From positions 124,001 through 188,000 of the forward strand of contig JAFVZB010000068.1 of the NCBI GenBank assembly GCA_017508385.1: 64,000 nucleotides of DNA. Direction: 5' to 3'. Made by a program: the position numbers and the translations under genes. The notes beneath the pieces were generated by a model. It was given only the letters and a program-made list of their open reading frames with translations, ran no database searches and was not told the origin of the DNA. Source of the stretch: Lentisphaeria bacterium. GTDB lineage: Bacteria; Verrucomicrobiota; Lentisphaeria; Victivallales; Victivallaceae. Below, piece by piece: positions 24,390-32,588 of the stretch; within the stretch, counting starts at the first letter, position 1; each line of letters starts with the position of its first letter.

Positions 24390-24585
24390 GCTCATCGGCG
24401 ATAAATGTCGTCTGTCTGAAAAAACTGTCAGGACTGCATTCTCGCGTAAACCGGTAACTTGGCAAACAGCGAGATTGCTTGCAAGAGCTCTTGATATCGA
24501 CACGGTCGATTGCTTCGTAATAAAAACCGACCATCGTGGCAGAAGGAAAAAAAAGTCCGCTGCGCCAGCGGACGGAGAAAAATAA
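24355..24585 (+). CDS. Cro/C1-type HTH protein, end of early operon
   Basis: 76 residues from GTG 24355, overlapping the recombinase gene by 35 bp. The core CRLSEKTVRTAFSRKPVTWQ then TARLLARALDI fits a lambda-repressor-type HTH. The lysine-rich tail KKKSAAPADG is encoded over a perfect hairpin (see terminator). A candidate late-gene control protein. Confidence 0.58.
   Translation: MNKEPLRVNVYKLIGDKCRLSEKTVRTAFSRKPVTWQTARLLARALDIDTVDCFVIKTDHRGRRKKKSAAPADGEK
24547..24573 (-). terminator. Terminator of the late (leftward) operon, inside a convergent gene
   Basis: Read leftward, GTCCGCT pairs perfectly with AGCGGAC (24555-24561 and 24567-24573) around a 5-nt loop, followed by eight T. It lies within the 3' coding part of the HTH gene on the other strand, about 65 bp past the last late gene. 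A second G/C hairpin without T-run lies at 24593-24634. Confidence 0.8.
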
Positions 24586-24636
24586 ATTGTTTGTCCCGCA
24601 GCGACTCCCAAAACACCGGAGTTGCTGCGGGAACTC

Positions 24637-25011
24637 TTACTGCTTCTTGACACCGGCAGCCGAGACATCCAGTTTGCCGGCAAAGAATTTTTCAACGATG
24701 TCAGCTCCACCTTTGAAATTTGCATTGTCTCTTGCGTTGACGAGCGCAGTTTTTCCATGTGCGATTTTGGTCACAACACCGGGAGTACAGTTCTCTCCTG
24801 CTGTTGCCGAAGCCTCAAAACCGATGTAAGTACCATCAATGAGTATGAGCTGACTCTTCTCATTGGTGCCATCCATTACCCGGCTGAAATTTGTTACTTC
24901 TTCGATTTTTGTGACCTTGCCGCTGCCGTCATAATGCGTCACGGTAGAGGTGCATCCGGAACAGGTAATGATCACTGCTCCCATTACAATAATTGCGATG
25001 ATTTCTTTCAT
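24637..25011 (-). CDS. Phage lipoprotein
   Basis: 124 residues from ATG 25011 (MKEIIAIIVMGAVIITCSGC), a signal peptide with lipobox ITCSGC. The mature part is small and beta-rich (VTHYDGSGKVTKIEEVTNFS). It directly follows a small membrane protein at the end of the late operon, the position of lysis genes, so it could be an Rz1-like or spanin part, though it is longer than usual and not proline-rich. Confidence 0.55.
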   Translation of the reverse strand: MKEIIAIIVMGAVIITCSGCTSTVTHYDGSGKVTKIEEVTNFSRVMDGTNEKSQLILIDGTYIGFEASATAGENCTPGVVTKIAHGKTALVNARDNANFKGGADIVEKFFAGKLDVSAAGVKKQ

Positions 25012-25244
25012 TTTGTCAAATCCTTTCTGTTTATCTGATTGCACGGACACTGTGCCCGCAGCCTTTCACATTCGTCTTTTGATATGCGCTTTTTCAACTC
25101 TTTTTTCAACATTTTGAAATCACGTTTGTGTTCGGTTATCACTTCACGCTGCCCTTTTTCAATACGGTGGACTATCCACTTTGCTATACCTCCAAAACCG
25201 AGCAGCAGGGTGACGATTTTTGTTACTGCCTCAAGGTGTTCCAT
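25008..25244 (-). CDS. Small membrane protein, putative holin/lysis
   Basis: 78 residues with one N-terminal membrane helix (VTKIVTLLLGFGGIAKWIVH) and a highly charged helical tail (EHKRDFKMLKKELKKRISKD), holin- or i-spanin-like. ATGA overlap with the lipoprotein gene suggests joint translation. Confidence 0.5.
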   Translation of the reverse strand: MEHLEAVTKIVTLLLGFGGIAKWIVHRIEKGQREVITEHKRDFKMLKKELKKRISKDECERLRAQCPCNQINRKDLTK

Positions 25245-25614
25245 TTTGCGACACCTTCCCCGGCTTGTAAGCCGACCAGCCGAAGAGCTGGCAAATTACC
25301 GCTGCAGCGGAACCGGTGAGCAGCTTGCCGGACTTGGCAGCATTGTAAGCAAGGCGCAAATTTGCTTTGGTAAAATTCCAGTAGCTTTTGGGCAGACAAG
25401 TGAATTCATAGTCATGTATGAGCGAAGCAGCAGCAAGAAAAGAGAACCACTCAGTCAGCAGCCGTCTCATGCGGTGCGGCATCCACTGGGCTCCCACACC
25501 GTTGTAGCAGCCGAAAAGACGGAGCAAACTGCACTCGGCGAAACCTTCAGGCAAACTGAGCTTCATCCAGACAGCAGCCTGCTTGAGTGTCAAAATATGC
25601 ATCAAGTCATCCAC
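25231..25614 (-). CDS. Phage protein with conserved LIHDYEF motif
   Basis: 127 residues if started at GTG 25614, which has GAGG at correct spacing and abuts the tail protein stop. A region VGAQWMPHRMRRLLTEWFSF then AAASLIHDYEF has the G-W-P ... HD pattern of DUF1353-like phage proteins of the tail/lysis region. No classical lysozyme or amidase motif. Exact role unknown; it might replace the missing lysin. Confidence 0.45.
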   Translation of the reverse strand: MDDLMHILTLKQAAVWMKLSLPEGFAECSLLRLFGCYNGVGAQWMPHRMRRLLTEWFSFLAAASLIHDYEFTCLPKSYWNFTKANLRLAYNAAKSGKLLTGSAAAVICQLFGWSAYKPGKVSQNGTP

Positions 25615-25615
25615 A

Positions 25616-27199
25616 TTAATACCTCGCTTTATTTGAAACCCGCACTGCTGCCATCTTCCCCTGCCACCGTGCACTGAAGTCTCCGGCATCATCTCCCCAC
25701 ATTCCGAGGGTGAAATGTTCTGCGGTTGTTTCTCCATAGTTATCCGTCCCGATAGTTGCCTCATCGGATATTGTGTAACCAGTTGCAACACCATCAATAT
25801 AACAAGAGATGACTCCGTTTTTGCGCTGTATTGCAATGTGATACCACCTGTTGAGTTCAAGGGCATCGCTCATCTGTTCATCAGTCCAATTGCCGGGATG
25901 AAATACGCTGATTTTGCGATCGTTAGTTCCATCATAAGAGAAACACACTCCGAAAAGATAATCGGAGTCATAGGCGAAAATGCACTGTCTCGAAGCGGCT
26001 GTCGGATAAACGTCAACCTCCATGCAAAAGTCACCGTCAAAGAGGAAAGCATTATCAGTGTTTTTCACTTTGATATAGCCTCCATTGAACTCACAAAACG
26101 TGACATCCCTACCACCATCAGAGTAAAAAGTTAACTCACTCGTACCAGTGGTCTCGTGGTGCATAATGGAACCGTCAACCAAAAAAGAGTCGCGATTCTC
26201 TCCTTCCGCAAAAGGCATAACAAGCCGAGTGTAACCATCCCGCTTATATGGCAAGACTATCCCGTAATCAACATCTATTTTTTTGCCAATGAGAGCACCG
26301 TCATAGACTGCATAAACCGCACCCACTTCCGGAGTCTCCTCAAATCCTGAGTAACTTCCTGTAGTTTCGGCAGATACCCACTTGTAACCGTCAAAGCCAC
26401 TCATACCGGAACCGGTCAATACAAGCTCCTGCTTCGGGTATTCGGTGACGGTAGGAGTCAGGGTCAGAGTTACGCTGTCGGACTCTTCTTGCAAGTACCA
26501 AGTATTAGCTCCTGCCGGCATATCGCCACTGGAAGAGTTGAACATAAGACAACTGTATGTGCTTGCATTTGAGTAAGTGTCACGGAAGAACCAGCCCCAA
26601 CCATTTCCACTTTCATTATCATAATAGCGGAACAGATACATCTGCTCTGTTTCGTGCTTGAATACACGCTTTTTAGTGCTGTTAGCGGATGCAGTCTCAG
26701 CAATCACGTTATATGTGCCGTTGTACTTCGAGTAATCAACACTCTCATCCCCCAGAGTGTGCGTGCCGAAACCTGAGACCATGACTTGCGTTGCTGCAGA
26801 ATAAGCATCTTGCGCAGCGGTGTAACCTGTGACTTTGACCAGGGAAACGGCAGAAGCGTCTGCACTGCTGTTTCCCTTTTCGATAACGACAGTATCCTTT
26901 ACCCAACCTTTGCCGACAGTCACCTGAGAGTCGCTCTCTTCAATAACAGCTTCCGGAGCGGTAAGCGTTGTACTGTTGACATACCCCTCTTTCACCGTGA
27001 AAACATTGTCGTCTCTTTCAGGAACAACAACCGGAACAACAACCGTCTGGGCAGCTATCTTGCCGGCTGTGATTTCAATGCGATTCTGCTTTATTGTAAC
27101 AGTTGCATTGGCAAGCTCTTCTCCGCCTGTGCCGGAATCGGTACCACCGGAATCAAATGCAGAAATTTGCAAAGTCCGGGATATAATATCGAATTTCAT
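25616..27199 (-). CDS. Tail fibre/receptor-binding protein with LamG-like domain
   Basis: 527 residues. The C-terminal 150 or so (DFCMEVDVYPTAASRQCIFA ... GMWGDDAGDFSARWQGKMAA) form a concanavalin/LamG-type jelly roll used in glycan binding. N-terminal half rich in Val/Thr repeats typical of fibres (TVVIEKG, ATVTIKQ). It lies at the distal end of the tail gene block, where host-recognition proteins sit. Confidence 0.68.
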   Translation of the reverse strand: MKFDIISRTLQISAFDSGGTDSGTGGEELANATVTIKQNRIEITAGKIAAQTVVVPVVVPERDDNVFTVKEGYVNSTTLTAPEAVIEESDSQVTVGKGWVKDTVVIEKGNSSADASAVSLVKVTGYTAAQDAYSAATQVMVSGFGTHTLGDESVDYSKYNGTYNVIAETASANSTKKRVFKHETEQMYLFRYYDNESGNGWGWFFRDTYSNASTYSCLMFNSSSGDMPAGANTWYLQEESDSVTLTLTPTVTEYPKQELVLTGSGMSGFDGYKWVSAETTGSYSGFEETPEVGAVYAVYDGALIGKKIDVDYGIVLPYKRDGYTRLVMPFAEGENRDSFLVDGSIMHHETTGTSELTFYSDGGRDVTFCEFNGGYIKVKNTDNAFLFDGDFCMEVDVYPTAASRQCIFAYDSDYLFGVCFSYDGTNDRKISVFHPGNWTDEQMSDALELNRWYHIAIQRKNGVISCYIDGVATGYTISDEATIGTDNYGETTAEHFTLGMWGDDAGDFSARWQGKMAAVRVSNKARY

Positions 27200-27200
27200 G

Positions 27201-27443
27201 TTACGCCTCTTTTGTCACCTTGATGACCACATTATTGTTTGCATACTTCATATAAATAACATCGTCACTCTGTTCAATGTGAACCAATGCCGGAGCAACA
27301 CCGCTGCCGGCAGCGCTCGAATTAAGGTGATTGCCGTAGGCGTCAACCTCGACTCCGGAAGAGTCACGCTCCCCCATTTTTGTGTAGTTGAGCGTTTTGC
27401 GATCATCCCATTTTCCCTGGGCAAAAAAGTAGTTGTAAACCAT
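27201..27443 (-). CDS. Small tail-region protein
   Basis: 80 residues starting MVYNYFFAQGKWDD after AGGAGAAAACAA. Beta-rich, acidic, ends VVIKVTKEA. Between two fibre-type genes; probably a fibre accessory protein. Confidence 0.5.
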   Translation of the reverse strand: MVYNYFFAQGKWDDRKTLNYTKMGERDSSGVEVDAYGNHLNSSAAGSGVAPALVHIEQSDDVIYMKYANNNVVIKVTKEA

Positions 27444-27456
27444 TTGTTTTCTCCTG

Positions 27457-28128
27457 TCAGTTAATAGTGAGAGTTGTGTTTATTTTGGAAAGCTGAATAA
27501 CAGCATTCTCTTTGAACGCCATGACATAATCAGCATCGGCAAGCTGTTCCTCAGTCAACTCTTGAATACTGGCATTGAGTTGTCCCTTGACGGTCTCAAC
27601 GCTGATAATCATTTGTGAGCCAAACGCAAAACACTGTTTGAATTGCTCTTTATTGACCGGGAGCATTGTCGGGACTTCACCTTGCCAAACCTCCCACGGA
27701 ATAACGGTATCATCCGGCAAAACCTCAAACATCGCCAGTACAGAGTTACACCTGGTAATGTTGTCGGTTGTGGTCTTGAAAAGGTACTCCTGACCATTGG
27801 CAATAATAGTTATGCCGCCGTAGGCTATTTTATCTGCTTCAACTGCAACAAACTCAATAAGCTCTTTCTGAGTGGTCACTTTTACCGGAGCTTTGCCGGC
27901 AAGATACCACGAGCCGTCATGCGCCTGCTCAACGTCCATAAGTTGCATACCAACGGATTTATAAAAATCCCGGACATACATTACCCACAGCTCCGTTTTT
28001 CCATCAGGATTTTCCTCTGTCGGCTCTTCGACAACAACGGTCCTGATCTGATACACTGCCTCGGGGTCACCGATGCCGACCTCAACTGCTCCTGTTGCCT
28101 CGTCAATGATTTTTGCAAATTTTTGCAT
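27457..28128 (-). CDS. DUF4376-like tail fibre assembly protein
   Basis: 223 residues. The central part (AYGGITIIANGQEYLFKTTT then DNITRCNSVLAMFE) matches the pattern of DUF4376-type phage tail proteins (G-I-x-V ... F ... D-x-x-R-x-x-x). Likely a fibre chaperone or tip part. Directly after the long fibre gene. Confidence 0.58.
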   Translation of the reverse strand: MQKFAKIIDEATGAVEVGIGDPEAVYQIRTVVVEEPTEENPDGKTELWVMYVRDFYKSVGMQLMDVEQAHDGSWYLAGKAPVKVTTQKELIEFVAVEADKIAYGGITIIANGQEYLFKTTTDNITRCNSVLAMFEVLPDDTVIPWEVWQGEVPTMLPVNKEQFKQCFAFGSQMIISVETVKGQLNASIQELTEEQLADADYVMAFKENAVIQLSKINTTLTIN

Positions 28129-28143
28129 ACTGTTTTCCTTTGT

Positions 28144-30708
28144 TTATCGGTTCGGGAAGAAAGTAATATCCGCCGTGGTTGCTGTTCCGTCTGTGCTCTC
28201 CTTGTCACTGGCGAACACGGTCACAACATCTGCTGCTTTGACCGGGAACATTGCCGTTGTTCTGTCGTGATCACTGCCGCCGCCGGTCCCGGCAAGATAG
28301 CCGTTTACTTTTATATTCAGATATTTGCCCTCCTGCTGTTTCTTGACCATCACCCAGCCGTCTGCAGCTGCAGTGTAGGTGCTTGCTGTCGTCTTTGTTC
28401 CGGCTGCATAATTCGGATAGCCGAGCGTAATATCCACGCTGTTCCACGTCATGCCGCCGGCAGGAGTTCCAAGCAGTTCGCTGTAAGTTCCGTCTGAGTT
28501 TACCGCTCTGAGCTTGAACATTCCGGGAGCATCCGTGCCGTTGTTGTGGTTCATGCCCCACAATACAAGACTGGCTCCCTCGCCGTACTTCATGCCGCCA
28601 TGAAGAGCGGACTGAGTTGCGTTACTTTCAGCCTGCCTTATGGCTACTTCCCGCCATGCGCTCCACCCTCTGCTGCTGTAATAAGTTCTCACCCACATCT
28701 CTCCGGTCAGATATCGGGTAATGCGCTGGTACGTCATCCATGTGGAGCCATATACTTCAAGAACAAAACTCACCTGCACCGGGCAGTTGGTAAACGTCTT
28801 TGCCGTCGCATCGCTCTGAACGTTCCAGTAGCCCGGCGTGGTAAAAGTATTCAAGTCCGCATTGGCTGGGATTTCTCTCACGCTCGTGATGAGTCCCGGC
28901 AGATTGACGTTTCCATAGACATTAGCGGTGACACCATTTACACTTCTGACAATATGTTTGCCGCCTGCAAAACACGCTCCGTCAGGTCTGAGCAGCAAGT
29001 TATTGGTGTTTGTTCCGTCTGTCGCAGTAATCGTCACATATCCGGGATTGGTGGTGTTCTTGCCGCCAAAAAGCTGAATACGCCCTGAGCTTTCCCAGCT
29101 CGTGCCGCCGACAATAGTTATCCAGTCGGTGTCAACGTCTCTGTTAATGAAATCCCGTGGAGCAATTATCTTCCCGGTCATCGTGCCGCCGGAAAGTGAC
29201 AATTTGGAACCAAAAAGATTTTTGTGAGATTCGCTTGAAGCATTGTGCAGTGTGATACTCTTTTCGGCTGCACTCGTTGCAGCACTGTCAGCTGCAGAAC
29301 CGGCGGCAAGAGCAGAAGCCTCTGCATCGGAAGCCTTTAGAGCGGCATCCTGAGCGTGCCTCAACGCTTCTGCTGCGGAATTGGCTGAGTTGTCGGCATA
29401 ATTCTGCGAGCTTGTTGCGGCATTCTGAGCAGCCTGCAAACTGCCTGCCGCCTGATTTGCGAAACCTGCAGCCGAATTGGCAGCACTGTCAGCTGCATTT
29501 CTGAAGCGTTCTGCAGCAGAACTTGCAGAGTTGGCATCATCGAGGTAGCCGTTGAGAGTCTCGAGCTCTGCAATCCGCTTGTCGATGATATCGACAAGAT
29601 CAGTCTTTCCGGCGGCAACGGCATTCTCCCTCATTTTCTGGAGGTCCTCAATACTTCCGGAAACGGTTGCCCTGGCATCATCGAGGTAGCCATCAGCAAT
29701 GAGCTGAGCACGTTCAAGAACAGTTTGAACATCGATAGATACGCTGTTTATTTTGTTTTGAATCTCCTGCAGTCCGGAGTTTTTTGTGTCATTAAAATCG
29801 GTGATACCCTGCTGTAACTGCTTCAATGTGCTGTTTGCGGAATCAATGGCATCCTGCCGGGCACTTTCAACATCTTTGATGCCACCGGCAATGGCAGCGC
29901 CGAGCGCACCTTCGGCACCGACAGCCTGAGAGATTTGGATGGATAGCTGATCGGCGATCGTGCCGCTGATAGAGCCGGCGGAATCAGTGGCAGCCTTGGC
30001 GGCATCAGTCGCCTCTTTGGCAGCCTGCTGAGTGGAGGCAATAGCAGTTGCGCCGATGTTGGTTATTTCGCCGATGGCGATCTCTTTCGCCACCTTGATA
30101 GCACCTGTTGCCTCAGCAGCCTCCTTGACAGTGATCAGCGCATTTTCGGCAAGGGTATCGTCACCCGTGAGTTCCGCCCAGATAAGAGACATATTGCGCT
30201 CACAAACACTTGCAGTAAGAGCAGAATGAGCCGCAGAATCAGCAGCATTGAGAGCAACATCCTTTGCATTGACAGTTATGGTACTCAAATTTTTGAAATA
30301 CGCAACCGGGTCATAAGTTGATGTAACTTCTGTTTTGAGCGTGCGATCAAGCTCTTCCTGAAGCTGCTGAAGAATCATGAAGATTTTGTCAAAATCGGCT
30401 TCAATAGGCTTGCTCGGCAGCTTACCGTGCTCAAGCAGAGAGAGCTGCTGAAAGAGATCGCAAATACGGCAAATGGCAAGTTTCTTTCCGGTCGGCAACG
30501 GGTCGATATTGAGAGTAACCAGAGCACCATCCGAATAATCCTCTTTGACTTCCACGGTAAAATCTTTTCCCCTGACGAGCTCAACGGCAGAATCATCGGT
30601 TTCAAGAAAAAGATGAATATCTTCCGGTTTGATAAACTTGTAGTTGAAGGGAAAACTTCTGCTTTCGCCAATTACATAAAGAATTTTATTTTTCGTGCTT
30701 TCTACCAT
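28144..30708 (-). CDS. Tail fibre (T7-like N-terminus, pyocin-knob)
   Basis: 854 residues. The N-terminal 130 (FPFNYKFIKPEDIHLFLETD ... DPLPTGKKLAICR) match the T7 tail-fibre N-terminal domain that docks to the tail. A long alanine/serine-rich helical coiled coil follows (about 130-480, repeated ADSAANSAA-type words). Then a KLSLSGGTMTGKI motif and a pyocin-knob domain (REIPANADLNTFTTPGYWNV ... TYQRITRYL...WSAWREV). The C-terminus is a beta-rich head. GGAGG before the ATG; a shared phage promoter element lies just upstream. Confidence 0.88.
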   Translation of the reverse strand: MVESTKNKILYVIGESRSFPFNYKFIKPEDIHLFLETDDSAVELVRGKDFTVEVKEDYSDGALVTLNIDPLPTGKKLAICRICDLFQQLSLLEHGKLPSKPIEADFDKIFMILQQLQEELDRTLKTEVTSTYDPVAYFKNLSTITVNAKDVALNAADSAAHSALTASVCERNMSLIWAELTGDDTLAENALITVKEAAEATGAIKVAKEIAIGEITNIGATAIASTQQAAKEATDAAKAATDSAGSISGTIADQLSIQISQAVGAEGALGAAIAGGIKDVESARQDAIDSANSTLKQLQQGITDFNDTKNSGLQEIQNKINSVSIDVQTVLERAQLIADGYLDDARATVSGSIEDLQKMRENAVAAGKTDLVDIIDKRIAELETLNGYLDDANSASSAAERFRNAADSAANSAAGFANQAAGSLQAAQNAATSSQNYADNSANSAAEALRHAQDAALKASDAEASALAAGSAADSAATSAAEKSITLHNASSESHKNLFGSKLSLSGGTMTGKIIAPRDFINRDVDTDWITIVGGTSWESSGRIQLFGGKNTTNPGYVTITATDGTNTNNLLLRPDGACFAGGKHIVRSVNGVTANVYGNVNLPGLITSVREIPANADLNTFTTPGYWNVQSDATAKTFTNCPVQVSFVLEVYGSTWMTYQRITRYLTGEMWVRTYYSSRGWSAWREVAIRQAESNATQSALHGGMKYGEGASLVLWGMNHNNGTDAPGMFKLRAVNSDGTYSELLGTPAGGMTWNSVDITLGYPNYAAGTKTTASTYTAAADGWVMVKKQQEGKYLNIKVNGYLAGTGGGSDHDRTTAMFPVKAADVVTVFASDKESTDGTATTADITFFPNR

Positions 30709-30717
30709 TTTTGCCTC

Positions 30718-30734
30718 CTGTTTTTAATGTAGCA
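30718..30734 (-). promoter_or_regulatory. Shared 17-bp phage promoter element, tail-fibre copy
   Basis: Read leftward TGCTACATTAAAAACAG, identical to 43966-43982 before the capsid gene. TGCTACATT has the form of an extended -10 (TGN-TACATT). It lies immediately before the tail fibre ribosome site. No good -35 is visible. Confidence 0.5.
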
Positions 30735-30761
30735 CATTGAAGAACCAAATATTTCTTTGAA

Positions 30762-32588
30762 TTATTTTTCGTTGCTGATTTTGTAAATTTTCCTCGCTTC
30801 TCGTGCAATGGCACCGGCTTGAGCAGCAGGTTTGAGAAAATAACCGGCAGCCTGCAAAAGTCTGACGGCATCAACGTAGGCATTGTCCGATATTTTTTTA
30901 TTCTTCCCTAACTGTCGTTCAACAGCGTAGTATCCCATAATTATATCACTGCTCCAGAAATTGGAAGGCATAAAACCATCCGGCTTGGCAGCACTGATGA
31001 CTTCACTGGCAATTCTGCCGAACGGACCGAATCCGGTGACTGCGTCCGCAAGAACATTAAAAAAGAGCTCGCCCCATTGATACTTGTCATCCTTGTAGTG
31101 CTCCTTCATCTGGTCAAAAACGGTCATGGCGGCACTTGAAAGAATGAGTGCTGCAATTCCCCTGACAGCTTTTTTTAACGGAGCCGTTTTTCCGTAGTGC
31201 ACACTTTTGTATATGGCTGAAGCGTAGTTGTTCCAGAGCAGGATCTGGTTAGAAGTAAAGGTGGTGAAAATTCTGCTTTCTGCGCCGCCACGTTGGAACT
31301 TATTCAGCAGAAATGGAGCACTCGACTGCTGGGTGCGCTCAGTAGCCATTTCCCATTTCTGCAGAGCCTCTCTTCTTGCCTGAGCATGATCCATGCCGAA
31401 TTTCACAAGATTGTCATAATGATACTTGTAAACAGCAAACCCGCCAAAAAGCACACTTGCGGCATCGCCGAGACGCAGCGGCAGAGTGCTTATATTATCC
31501 ACAGCATCGAAAAAAACCGACGCCATCGAAGCATCCCGACCGGAAGCATCGAGGAGCAGTCGCAAATCTGCATTAGCTCCGGAATTCCAGCGAATACGGA
31601 AATAATCAGTATTGCCGAGAGTCCGCCACACCTCCTTCGGGTGAGCAGCGGCATAAGCCATGCCTTTGGCGAGAGCATCAGGTGGAATTTCCTGCAAATA
31701 ACTTATTGCACCCATAGTTTGCTTGATACCCGAAATAACATTGGCAGCCATTTTTGAGCGCACCGCATTGCCATAGATTTTGGAAACCATACTGTTGACA
31801 TCGACATCGATATTCCCGCCGTTAATAAAATCCTGCAAGGCAGTTTTCAGTTCCTGATACGCAACAATACCATGCTCGGATTCAATCGCGTTTTTCACGT
31901 CGCTGCTGAGCAGAACGGAGCGCATTTTTCTTGCTGCAGCGGCATGAGTAACGAAGTGATTCATCATCAGGCGGTGATTCTGGAACACCGTAAGAGCATC
32001 TGTATCGGAACGGATTGCTTTCAGGTGGTAAACACGCACCTTGAGTGCACCTGGAGTGTAAGCGACAGCACCGGCAGCGGAACCCGGCTGAGCAATATCG
32101 ACACTCTGACCATTGACATTGTTTCCGGATACTTTGTAAACAGCCGGGAAATAATTATCCTCTTTGGGGAACTCGGCAAAATACATCTGCCGGTAAACCT
32201 CTTCGATCCGGCTTCTGTCGGCTTCCAGCTGAGAGCGCATCCAGGCACCGAACGCTTTGACTTCAGGAAGCAGGAATTTATCAATCTGCTGCATAGTTTC
32301 CTGAGTATATCCGTTGTAGTGCATTTTGAAGCGGATATCTTTCTGATCCCACATAAGTTTAAGGTAAAGAGCCTGCATCTGCGTAAGCGGCACCTCCTGC
32401 GACGCACCATTGAAAGTCTGCCGTGGAATAATCACGACCGGCTCTTTACTGCCCTCGTTTTCCGCTCTTATTATTTTCATGAGTTGATCAGTTGCTCCGT
32501 CTCTGAACTCTTCCGGGACATCATATTTTATTTTGCGGTCAAGAGTTGAAAGTTGCTGGCGAATAGCCTCCGCCTCATAATCGGGCAT
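30762..32588 (-). CDS. C-terminal part of giant internal virion/ejected protein (separate or frameshifted)
   Basis: 608 residues. Helical, with hydrophobic stretches (AVRGIAALILSSAAMTVF) and a C-terminal YFLKPAAQAGAIAREARKIY typical of the ends of phage internal virion or polyvalent ejected proteins. Its ATG has no Shine-Dalgarno, unlike most other late genes, and it begins inside the preceding ORF in the -1 frame right after an A7 run. It is most simply read as the continuation of that ORF. Confidence 0.68.
   Translation of the reverse strand: MPDYEAEAIRQQLSTLDRKIKYDVPEEFRDGATDQLMKIIRAENEGSKEPVVIIPRQTFNGASQEVPLTQMQALYLKLMWDQKDIRFKMHYNGYTQETMQQIDKFLLPEVKAFGAWMRSQLEADRSRIEEVYRQMYFAEFPKEDNYFPAVYKVSGNNVNGQSVDIAQPGSAAGAVAYTPGALKVRVYHLKAIRSDTDALTVFQNHRLMMNHFVTHAAAARKMRSVLLSSDVKNAIESEHGIVAYQELKTALQDFINGGNIDVDVNSMVSKIYGNAVRSKMAANVISGIKQTMGAISYLQEIPPDALAKGMAYAAAHPKEVWRTLGNTDYFRIRWNSGANADLRLLLDASGRDASMASVFFDAVDNISTLPLRLGDAASVLFGGFAVYKYHYDNLVKFGMDHAQARREALQKWEMATERTQQSSAPFLLNKFQRGGAESRIFTTFTSNQILLWNNYASAIYKSVHYGKTAPLKKAVRGIAALILSSAAMTVFDQMKEHYKDDKYQWGELFFNVLADAVTGFGPFGRIASEVISAAKPDGFMPSNFWSSDIIMGYYAVERQLGKNKKISDNAYVDAVRLLQAAGYFLKPAAQAGAIAREARKIYKISNEK

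Noticed and set aside
28144-30708. Alanine-rich repeats of the fibre as a separate repeat element
   Set aside because: Degenerate coding for coiled coil; no DNA-level unit repeats clearly.
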